Below, one piece after another: positions 8,269 to 17,100 of a DNA stretch of 64,000 nucleotides (the first letter of the stretch is position 1; the number at the start of each line of letters is the position of its first letter). A program made the translations under genes and the position numbers. The notes beneath the pieces were generated by a model that worked only from the letters and a program-made list of their open reading frames with translations, made no database searches and was not told the DNA's origin. Where the stretch lies: contig NC_011894.1 in NCBI RefSeq assembly GCF_000022085.1, positions 5,106,001-5,170,000 of the forward strand. The letters run 5' to 3'. This DNA is from Methylobacterium nodulans ORS 2060. Lineage in GTDB: Bacteria; Pseudomonadota; Alphaproteobacteria; Rhizobiales; Beijerinckiaceae.

Positions 8269-8913
8269 TCAGGCAGCCTTGCCGCGCCACAGGCGCTTGA
8301 GCGCCTGTGGCAGGCCGCCTGTCTGCACCGTGCCCGCCTTCGGCGGCGCACCGCCTGCAGGCCGCACCATGGTGGTCGCGGTCACGACGACCGGTGCCGT
8401 GACCAGGGCGAGTGCTTCCGTCCGCACGCCGGCCACCCGCTTCGTCCAGCCCTTTCCGAAGACCGGCCAGCTCTTCGTCAGCGACTTCATGAAGACCAAG
8501 CGGCTGTCGCAGAGTGCGTTGACCAGCCAGCGCTGATCCGTCCGCGCGACCGCCGCCAGGGTCACCGCGCCGATCACGCCGTCATCCGCCACGCCGACCA
8601 GGCGCTGCAGCGCGATGGCCGCCCGGGCCGGCCCGCTGTTCACCGCGAAGTCGAATACGGCGTAGTCGACGCCGGCCGGCAGCTCGTCGCCGCGCACCGC
8701 GTCCCAATAGCGGGTGCGGTAGATCGGGGCCACTTTGGCAGGCGTGAGCGCCCGAACGTCAGCGCGGGTGGCGGGCCGCCCAAGCACTGCCGAGAGCGTG
8801 CCGAGGGTCACCCCGAGGTTGGTCGGCCCGCCAGGGTCGTCGGGGCGATCGACGTAGCCGCCCTCGTGCGCAAGGACGAGCTTCAGCGCCCGGTCGTAGG
8901 ACGACGCGGCCAT
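8269..8913 (-). CDS. Endolysin, glycoside hydrolase 108 family
   Basis: This 214-residue protein starts MAASSYDRALKLVLAHEGGY. The motif HEGGYVDRPDDPGG holds the catalytic Glu (residue 17) of GH108 N-acetylmuramidases. A C-terminal peptidoglycan-binding region follows (YAVFDFAVNSGPARAA, LQRLVG, VNALCDSRLVFM). There is no signal peptide, so release depends on the holin. The ATG is seven bases after GGAG. The tail beyond residue 165 (ALALVTAPVVVTATT) is hydrophobic and may be an unusual extension; relatives usually end near residue 180. Confidence 0.85.
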   Translation of the reverse strand: MAASSYDRALKLVLAHEGGYVDRPDDPGGPTNLGVTLGTLSAVLGRPATRADVRALTPAKVAPIYRTRYWDAVRGDELPAGVDYAVFDFAVNSGPARAAIALQRLVGVADDGVIGAVTLAAVARTDQRWLVNALCDSRLVFMKSLTKSWPVFGKGWTKRVAGVRTEALALVTAPVVVTATTMVRPAGGAPPKAGTVQTGGLPQALKRLWRGKAA

Positions 8914-9029
8914 GGGGGATCTCCGATTGTCAGGGGGGAGCGGAAGGGCTGGGGGCGGACGGATCAGGCGGCACGCGGCGCTCTCGCCGTGATCCTGAGC
9001 CCCGGATCAGGGGACCGGCGGCGCCGGGC

Positions 9030-9392
9030 TTAGGCGAGCGGGATGCCGCGCTTCTTGAGCGCCGCCAGGACGCCCTGATGGTCGGTGGCGGCGTAGACCT
9101 CCTGCGCGCAGGCGACACGCGCCAGCTCGATCTGCTCGGCCGTGCTGGCTGCGGCATCGACCTGCCGGGCCAGCTGCGCAACCGTGAGGCCGCGGATCCG
9201 GGCTTCCTCCTCCAGCATCACCGAGCGCACGCCCGAAGAGAGGAAGGCGCGGGCCTGGGCCGCCTTGTTGGTGTCCATGGCGCGCTGCACCGCCGAGCGC
9301 TCTTTCTGGCCGATCTCGGCGTAGAAGCGCATCAGGGCGGCGTAGGCCAGGTCCTGGAACTGCGCCAGGCTCGGGCCGAGGATCAGGCTCAT
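9030..9392 (-). CDS. Hypothetical phage protein, tail-fibre region
   Basis: This 120-residue, mainly helical protein (residues 40-100 rich in Ala, Glu, Arg) has no recognised domain. Its ATG overlaps the stop of the upstream gene (ATGA), so the two are translationally coupled. In this position, after the tail-fibre genes, it might be a fibre assembly chaperone. That is only positional inference. Confidence 0.6.
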   Translation of the reverse strand: MSLILGPSLAQFQDLAYAALMRFYAEIGQKERSAVQRAMDTNKAAQARAFLSSGVRSVMLEEEARIRGLTVAQLARQVDAAASTAEQIELARVACAQEVYAATDHQGVLAALKKRGIPLA

Positions 9393-9805
9393 GGGGCAGA
9401 CGGCTCCGTGACGGTGAGGGTGAAGACACGCCGCCGATACGGGAACGGCTCGGTCGCGACGCGGTAAGTGCCCGGCACCACGAAGCCGATCACGAGGTCG
9501 CCGCCCGGGTGCGGGGTCTGGCCGGGCCCGAGCGGGCCCTCTTCGACCACGATGCTGCAGGCCGGCACGCCGGGCAGCGTCGCCTGCTCGAACGGCTTGA
9601 GGGTAGTCTTGTCGAACTCGCCCGCCAGCTCCGGGCGCCGCTTCAGGGCCGGCGTGCCGCTGCTCAGGTCCACGTAGGTGTCGGTCATGTCCTGGCCGAC
9701 CTCCACGAAGGTCTGCCCGGCCTCGCGCAGCAGGTCGGCGTAGCCGGGTTGGCTCTGGCCCACCATCTGGGTGATGCGGCCCGCGTCGTTGTAGATGAAG
9801 AACAC
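9389..9805 (-). CDS. Hypothetical phage virion-associated protein
   Basis: This 138-residue protein starts with GTG 9805, six bases after GGAG. It begins FFIYNDAGRITQMVGQSQPGY and ends with a beta-rich part (DLVIGFVVPGTYRVATEPFPYRR). Small beta-rich proteins with this kind of start are common next to tail fibres of Rhizobiales phages. There are no membrane segments. The function is unknown, but it probably belongs to the tail-tip or fibre complex. Confidence 0.6.
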   Translation of the reverse strand: MFFIYNDAGRITQMVGQSQPGYADLLREAGQTFVEVGQDMTDTYVDLSSGTPALKRRPELAGEFDKTTLKPFEQATLPGVPACSIVVEEGPLGPGQTPHPGGDLVIGFVVPGTYRVATEPFPYRRRVFTLTVTEPSAP

Positions 9806-9806
9806 G

Positions 9807-10256
9807 TCAGTCTCCTCTGCCCAGCACCCAGAACTTGAGGGTGCCGGCCGTGATCATCCCTGTGCCGGAGGTGCCGCCGCCCTGGACAGACCAGTCGATG
9901 GCAAAGCGCCCGTCGCCGAGCGGGGTCAGGGTGTACTGGCAGACCCAGTAGGCCTGGGCGACGCCTTGCGCGTTGGTGATGACGAGCGCCCCCATCGGGA
10001 AGATGGTCCCGTCATTGTTGATGTAGGTCCCACAGATCCACGGGAAGGTATAGTATGCGCGGGCGGTCTCGACCCGGGGACGCCACGCCTGTGTCATATC
10101 TGCAGGCGAGCCTAAGATGAACTCCTCGGCCACGGCCGGCGGGTACTGAGCCGAGAAGATCAGGGCCGGGTCGAGCGGATCGCCCGGCGCGCCACCGCCG
10201 TGGTTCCAGATCTTCAGCGGATCGCCGTTGACATTGAACTGAGCGTTGAAGGCCAT
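9807..10256 (-). CDS. Hypothetical tail-region protein
   Basis: This 149-residue, Trp/Tyr/Gly-rich, probably all-beta protein begins MAFNAQFNVNGDPLKIWNHG. It contains WICGTYINNDGTIFPMG and ends TLKFWVLGRGD. No signal peptide or membrane segment is present. It is one of several small genes between the giant tail-tip protein and the lysis genes, and a receptor-binding or fibre-tip role is plausible but unproven. Confidence 0.6.
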   Translation of the reverse strand: MAFNAQFNVNGDPLKIWNHGGGAPGDPLDPALIFSAQYPPAVAEEFILGSPADMTQAWRPRVETARAYYTFPWICGTYINNDGTIFPMGALVITNAQGVAQAYWVCQYTLTPLGDGRFAIDWSVQGGGTSGTGMITAGTLKFWVLGRGD

Positions 10257-10262
10257 GGGGTC

Positions 10263-10700
10263 TCACGAGAAGGTCTGGCGGCGATAGACGAGGTACATGA
10301 TCTTGTCCGGCAGCTCGGTGTAGGTGCCGCCAGCGCCGAAGCACGAGATCACGAACTGGTTCGTCGCGATCCGGAGCTTCATGGTGTGGCGCGGGACCAC
10401 TGAGTTGAAGGCACTTCCGCTCGACTGGAGGGCCACCGGCGGCCACTGGACCGTGCCGTTCGGGCGCACCGCGATCGGGATCACGTCCGGGGTGACGCCG
10501 TAGGGCCCGATGCCGACCGTGGCCTGCTTCGCCCCTGACGAGGTCGGGTGAGCCCCGAGGGTGACGATGCCGTGCTCCAGGAGCTGACCCGACCGGACGA
10601 ACAGGTCCAGCAGGATCCCGTCCCAGGACGGGGTGAAGACATCAAAGCCGGGGCGCATCACCCGGAAGGCCCCAGGTCCGATATGAGTTCGCCAGGTCAT
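10263..10700 (-). CDS. Small tail-associated protein, paralogue A
   Basis: This 145-residue protein begins MTWRTHIGPGAFRVMRPGFD. The neighbouring upstream gene begins MVWRTLIG and later has FVSKPGYDALA, so the two share the pattern WRT-x-IG followed by a (R/K)PG(F/Y)D segment. Both end in a beta-rich part with YLVYR or FRYVVL. They look like tandem paralogues after duplication. No known domain is recognised. The position directly after gpJ suggests a tail-tip accessory or adhesin component. Confidence 0.6.
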   Translation of the reverse strand: MTWRTHIGPGAFRVMRPGFDVFTPSWDGILLDLFVRSGQLLEHGIVTLGAHPTSSGAKQATVGIGPYGVTPDVIPIAVRPNGTVQWPPVALQSSGSAFNSVVPRHTMKLRIATNQFVISCFGAGGTYTELPDKIMYLVYRRQTFS

Positions 10701-10703
10701 GAG

Positions 10704-11123
10704 CTATGCCTTGATCGGCAAGGTGAGGACCACGTACCGGAAATAACCCGGCACGGCGTTGGGATCCAAGTCCGGCCGCAGCTTCGCGATCCTGAATTGG
10801 GCTCGGTTCAGGTACTGGAATTGGAAGCGCGGGAAGCCGTAGTTGCCTCCATACACGGCCTCTTCTTGGGCGAGCTGTCCGGCGGAGGGGTCGTAGCGGT
10901 CGAAGTAGTACCAGGGGTAGTAGCCGATGTCCGGGATGGTGACGACCTGATCGAGATTGCTCGTCCCCGCCTGGAGGATGTTCGCCATCCGGCCCGCAGC
11001 GGAGGAGAACATCCACTGCGAGTGGTTGGTCGGGTCGCAGGCCAGTGCGTCGTAGCCGGGCTTCGAGACGAACAGCCCCTGATGCCCGGTCGGGTGCTGC
11101 CCGATGAGGGTGCGCCAAACCAC
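10704..11123 (-). CDS. Small tail-associated protein, paralogue B
   Basis: This 139-residue protein starts with GTG 11123, three bases after the gpJ stop codon. Longer readings of this frame overlap gpJ and are not needed. It begins MVWRTLIGQHPTGHQGLFVS and is rich in Tyr, Trp and Phe (IGYYPWYYFDRYDP, YGFPRFQFQYL). The N-terminal pattern is shared with the downstream gene (paralogue A). It is probably expressed together with gpJ. Function unknown. Confidence 0.6.
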   Translation of the reverse strand: MVWRTLIGQHPTGHQGLFVSKPGYDALACDPTNHSQWMFSSAAGRMANILQAGTSNLDQVVTIPDIGYYPWYYFDRYDPSAGQLAQEEAVYGGNYGFPRFQFQYLNRAQFRIAKLRPDLDPNAVPGYFRYVVLTLPIKA

Positions 11124-11125
11124 GG

Positions 11126-14100
11126 TCAGCCCCAGATGAGGATGCGCTTGTTGGTGAGGTCGACCTGCATCTGCCCATCGCCGCTCTGAAGCAGGCCGGC
11201 GGTCATCGTGCCGACGTTGGCGGTGATGGCGGAGAGCTGCGTCACCGAGAGCTTGTCGGCGGCGATCGAGCTGACCCAGATGCCGCCGCCGTTCACGCCG
11301 TCCGGGCCGAGGATGTAGGTGTTGTCGTTCCCCCACATCGCGATGCCCCAGTCGCCACCGCGCGGGGTAAAGCCGTTCGTCTGGCCAATCAGCACCCGCA
11401 GGTTGCCGCCGCCGTCGCGCACGAACATGCGCGGGGCGCCGCCGTTGGCCTGGAGGACGAACTGCGTGTTCCCGACGAAGATGTCCCCCGCCGTGATGGT
11501 GCCGGCCCCGATCTTGTCCGCAGTGACCTGCCCGGCGCCGATCTTCTCCGCAGTGATCTGTCCGGCCGCGATGTGGCTGGCCTGGATGGCGTTGGCCGCG
11601 ATCTGGTTGGCGGTGATCGTGCCGGTGTTGATCCGGGATCCGTCGATGATCGTGCCGCCGCCGAAGTTGTTGATCCCAGCGTACCCATCATACGACGCCA
11701 GCAGCACCGCGTTCTTGTCGCTGAAGATGTCGGGCCAGTTGTCCCTGGCGGCATACAGTTGGCCCGGCGTGGTTTTGTTCCACCAGACATAGGTGTAGCC
11801 GCCGCCCGTGTTGAAGCTGCCGGCTGCGACCTGATCGGCCCGGTTGGCACCCGTGTCATCGATCCACAGGACGTAGCCTGCGGTCCACGAGAGGACGCGC
11901 GTGGTCTTGTCGACCGAGAAATCGAGGCTCACCGTGCGGACGCCGCGCAGGCCGACGACCAGGGAGTTGACCAGGATCGAGTTGGCCTGAATGGCGCCGC
12001 CGTTGATCTTGGTGGTGTCCGAACCCATCCACGAGGTGAGCGCCTGCCCACCGCCGATCGCGATCTTGTCCGCATAGATCGAGTTCGCCGCCACGTGCCA
12101 GCCGGTGAGGGTGTTGGCGGCGATCCGGCCGCCGGTAATGGCGTTCGCGGCGATCCGGTCGGCCGTGATCGTCCCGGCGGTGATCCGGTTGGCATGGATG
12201 GTGCCGGTGGCGATGGTATCGCCCCAGATCACGGTCGAGGAGCCCGGCGCCCAGTCCGAGTATTGGGTCTGGTTGGCCTTCGCCTGGGCGAAGTAAATGC
12301 CACTCCAGAAGTTGTAGGGTCCGTTGCCGCCGTTGAAGGCCATGCGCAACGAGACGGTCGCCGTCGCGGCGTCACCCGGCGCGGTGCCCATGCCGGTGCA
12401 GCGTGCCCAGGCGTTCAGGTTGCCGCTCGACTGCTGGTTCTCAACGACGGTCGTCGTCGTAGCCCCGAGATAGATGCCGCCCGCGTCGAACCACGACACC
12501 ACCATGTAGGCCTGCGAGCGGTGGGCGCTCACATAGCCGGACACCTCATACCGCTTGCCCCCGACAACCGGGAACTTGGTCTCCCACGCACCGTCCTGGC
12601 GCGGGTAGGCCAGATACGCATCCAGGATCTGGCCCGCCGGCGGCGTGCCGGCGCACGACATCTGGAGCGAGCCCATGCCGGTCGGCTGCCAGCCGGGGCC
12701 CGATTGGTTGAGCCCGACATACGGGGCGCTGACCGTGACGCTCGATCCCCAGCCGGTAACGCCCGGCGGCATCGCATTGGCCGCGCCCGCCTTGAAGTCC
12801 GAGTTGTAGAGCAGGTTGGTCGAGTTGAGCCCGACGCCGATCTTGTCGGCCGTGATCGCGCCCGCCGCGAGCTGATCGACGCCGATGGCGCCGGCCTGGA
12901 TTTCGCCCGCCGTGATCGAGTTGGCGACGAGCTTGTCCGCCGAGATCGTGCGGCCGGCGATGTTCCAGCCGAGGATGGTCTGGCCGGCGATCTGGTTTGC
13001 CGTGATGGTGTTGCCGGCGATCTCCCAGGCCGTGATGGTCTGGCCGGCAATATTGGCCGCGGTGATGGTGCGGACCTGGATCTTGTCTCCGGTGATGGTC
13101 GACCCGGCGATGCGGTCGCCCGTGATGGTCGAGCCGGCGATCTCGGTTGCCGTGATCGCGCCGACCGCGATCTGCCCGGCGGTGATCGACCGTGCGACGA
13201 GTCGGTCCGCCGCGAGCGTGTGCGTCATGACGGTGCCGCCGTCGATCAGCGTGACCCCGGGTGGGGTGTAGGGCGAACACTCCGTCTGATCGGCGCGGGC
13301 GCCCGCATACATCATGCCGGCGAGCATCACGATCGGGTTGTCACCCGTGATGTTGACGCCCCGATACATGACTCGGAACTGGGTTGCGTTGCTCGGAGCC
13401 TGGGCGATGAACCCGAGGCGGGGGTAGTCCTTCAGGGCGCCGCCGGCCACGCCCTGGTTGGGGGCACCGACCACGCCGCCCGCGTAGGCGACATGGTTCC
13501 CGGCCGCGTCGAGGAACTGGACATACATCTGGGGCGCGCAGCGGTGCCCCGTCGCGTAGACGCTGAACTCGTAGAAGGATCCGCCCACGCAGGGGTAGAA
13601 GGCCCAGAGGCCGGTGGCGGTGGCGCGGCCGTGCAACAGCTCGAAGTAGCCGCCTGCCGGGACGGCCGCCGCCGCGACGTCGCAGGTGAGCCGGAGGCCC
13701 GTCGCGCCGGCCGGCACCCAAAGGGTTTCCTGCCAGATCAGGGGCATGTTCGCACCCCAGCTCGTGCCGGAGATGCTCCAGCCCCGGGTGCTCTGCGCCA
13801 GCTCCGTGTTGTAGGCGACGTTGTAGCTGGAGACCGCGAGCTTCGAGGTGGTGACGGAGCCGGCCGCGAGTTCGCGCGCGGTCAGGCTGCCCGCCTGGAT
13901 GTTGCCGCCCGTGATGGTGTTGCCGGCGATCCGATCCCCGGTGATCGTGGATCCGGCAATCTCGGTCGCCGTGATGGTGCCGGTGGCGATCTGGCCTGCG
14001 GTGATCGACTTCGCGATGATCTTGTCGGCGGCAACCGAGCCGGTGCGGATCGAGGCGCCGTTGATGGTGGTGAGGCCGGCCGGCGAGAAGGGCGAGACCT

Positions 14101-17100
14101 CCGTCTGCCCTGCCACTGCGACCGCCAGCATCACACCGCTGATGAAGCAGTAGGGCGGTGCAGGGTCTGACGGATACCATGTGATCCCATAGCGGACGTA
14201 AGGCCGGCAGTAGACTGCACCGGCTGGGGCGATGACGATCAGCTTCGAGCGGCCAAACTGCTCCCAATCCGCCTGGGAGTTGTAGATGCTGCCGCCCCAG
14301 TTGACGATCTGACTGCCCCAGGTCTCGCCGATATAGGCTTGGTTGGCGTCATACCAGACCAACCCGACATAGGCGGTGCAGCGGTGGGCACTGAGGTAGG
14401 CCGAGACCTCGTAAGTCGTGCCGGCGCGCACCGAGAAGGGATAGAGAGTGCCGTCCGTCTCGACCCGGCTCAACCAGACCTGCCCGATCGAGCCCTGGTT
14501 GGTCGGAACCGCGGTGGCGGCGACCTTCATGGCCCGCAGGCCGGCCGGGCAGTAGAGGTAGTCGACCCCGCTGGGGAGCATGGTGGCGCCGGCAAGGCCG
14601 GAGCTGTCGCTGCTCCAGGCGGCCGGATTGCCCAGCGTGTTCAGGTTGCCCATGTCGCCGTTGATGGCGAGGTTCAGGCTGGCGACCGCGAGCTTCGAGG
14701 TGGTCACCGAGCCCGCCGCCAGCTCGGTGGCGGTGAGCGTCCCGGTCGCGATCTGCGAGGCCGTGATGGTGCGGCCGGCGATCTTGTCGGCCGTGATGGT
14801 CGAGCCGGCGATCTCCGTGGCCGTGATTGTTCCCGTGGCGATCTGCCCTGCGGTGATGGTGCGGGCAACAAGCCGGTCGCCGTAGATCGAGCCCGTGCGG
14901 ATGTTCCTGCCCTCGATCATGGTGACGCCCGCGTCGGAATACGGGCTCGGCTCGGTTTGGCCCGCGACCGCCTGGGCGAACAGCAGCCCGCCGGCCATGC
15001 AGTAGGGCTGGATGCCGAAGCCGGTCCAGCGGATACGGATGTCTGCGAAGGCGGCGTTGGCCGGCGCGGTGGCGATCACCCAGGAGCGGGCGAACTTGTC
15101 CCAGTCCGCCAGGGAGGAGCCGGAGGCGAGCTGCGTCGCGACGATGCTGTTGCCGGTGGCTTCCGTGATGTAGGTACCGGCGGCGTCCCACCAGATGATC
15201 GACACGTAAGCCGAGCAGCGGTGGGCCGAGATGTAGGCCGAGACCTCGTAGAGCGCGCCGCCCGTAACTCGGATGCGCTGCCCGGCCCCGCTCGCATCCG
15301 GGTTGGAGTAGATGAATTCGGCGTAGGTCCCCGTGGTCGGGGCCGTATCGTAGCGGGCCGAGAGCACCCGCATGCCGGCCGGCGCGTAGTCGGTGCGGAT
15401 GCCCTCCACGATCGGGTTGACGCCCGTGTTACCCGGGCCAGCGACCCAGCCGGAGGAACCCTGCTGGAGGCCGCCGTTGGTCGCGAGGTTCAGGCTCGCC
15501 ACGGCGAGCTTCGAGGCCGTGACTGCCCAGGCGGCGAGCTTCGCGGTCGAGACCGCACCCGCGTTGAGCTGGGGCGTGTCGATGGCGCTGTCCGCGATCT
15601 GCGTCCGGCCGATCTGCCCGGTGATCTGGGCAGCCGTCAGTGAGGTGATCTGGGCCGCTGTGAGCTGCCCCGTGATCTGCGCGGCGGTCAGCGAGGCGAT
15701 CTGGCTCGCGACCACCTGTCCGACGAGCTTGGAGGCGCTGATGCCTGCAAGCTGGGCGTCGGAGAGTTGCCCTGCGACCTTGGCGGCCGAGAGCTGGGCG
15801 ATCTGCGCATCCGAAATCGTGCCGGTGAGCTGGGAGGTGGCGAGCGAGGCGATCTGCGAAGCGACCACCTGCCCGACCAGCTTCGAGGCGCTGATGGCGG
15901 CGAGCTGGCTGTCCGACAGAGTGCCGGAGATCTGGGTGGCTGCCAGCGAGACGATCTGCGAGGCCGTGAGCTGCCCGCTGATCTGAGCCGCCGTGATGCT
16001 TTCGATCTGCGCGGCGACGATCTGGCCGACGACCGAGGCCGCGTTGATGCTCGCGATCTGCTCCTTCGTGAGCTGGCCGGCGACCGCCGCCGCATTGACG
16101 CTGGCGATCTGGGCCGCGGTCAGGCCCGGTCCGACATCGACCGCCGCAACCGCCGCCGTCCAGGCGCCGTTCACGAGCCGGTAGAGCTTGCCGTCCGTCG
16201 CGTTGTAGGCGAGCTTCGGGCCGGTCCAGGTCGCCGGATCCGGCAGGCTGGTGACCACGGCCGGCGCCACGATGGATGAGGCGATCTTGGTGGCGTCGAT
16301 GGTCTCGTTCTGGAGCGCCGCCGCCGGGAGAGCCGCCGTGGTCGCCGTCTTCGGGCCGACGAAGTCGCCGGCCGCGCCCGAGCTGTTGACCGGCCGCACC
16401 CAGTATTTGCGGGTCTGTACGATCTCCAGGGTGGTGTCGCTGAAGAAGTTGAGCGGGACCGGCACCTTGGCGAACAGGGTGGCGTCCGCCCCGTCGTCGC
16501 GCGTCCCGATCCACACCTCGATCGCGGCAAGGTCCGGGTCGCTCGGATTGGTCCACGACAGGCTTGCCGTCCGGTAGGCGGCGTCCACGGTGAAGTTGGT
16601 GATGGCGCCGGGCTTGTTGGTGTTCTTGGCCGCGGTGATGGTGGCGATCGGGGACCAGCCCGAGACCGCCTCGCGGGTCTTGTTCACCGAGCGAACACGA
16701 ACCGCATAGAGCTGCCCCGGCTTCAGGTTGCGCCACGTGAACTTGGGCTGGCCCGCATCGGCGGCGTCGCGGGTCCACGAAGGGTTCGTGACGCCGTCGC
16801 CCTCCGTCATCTCAAACTCGAAATACCCCATGTTGGTGGAGCCAACCGGGTTCCAGACGGCGTCGATGCGCGAGCTGGCAACGCCGGTCGCCGAGACCTC
16901 GAGTGCGGTCGCGAGCGTCAGCCCGCTCGGGATGTCGGGCGCCTGGACGTCGATGATGAGGTCGTTCGTGCGGACCGCAATCTCGCCCGAGATGTTCAGC
17001 TCGGCCGGGTTCTTGCCGAAGTCATCGTAGAGCGCGACCCGGACGTAGTACCACGTGTCCGGATCGGCCGTGAAGAACTGGAGCGTGTTCGGCCCATCGT

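Noticed and set aside
7343..9033. Rightward ORFs across the lysis genes
   Set aside because: The leftward genes (holin, GH108 endolysin) have clear motifs and ribosome sites; the rightward frames do not.
12240..15510. Regular direct repeats that could suggest a CRISPR array
   Set aside because: The repeats are in frame, diverged and coding (TITAxxIAGx decapeptides); there are no constant spacers and no cas genes in the window.
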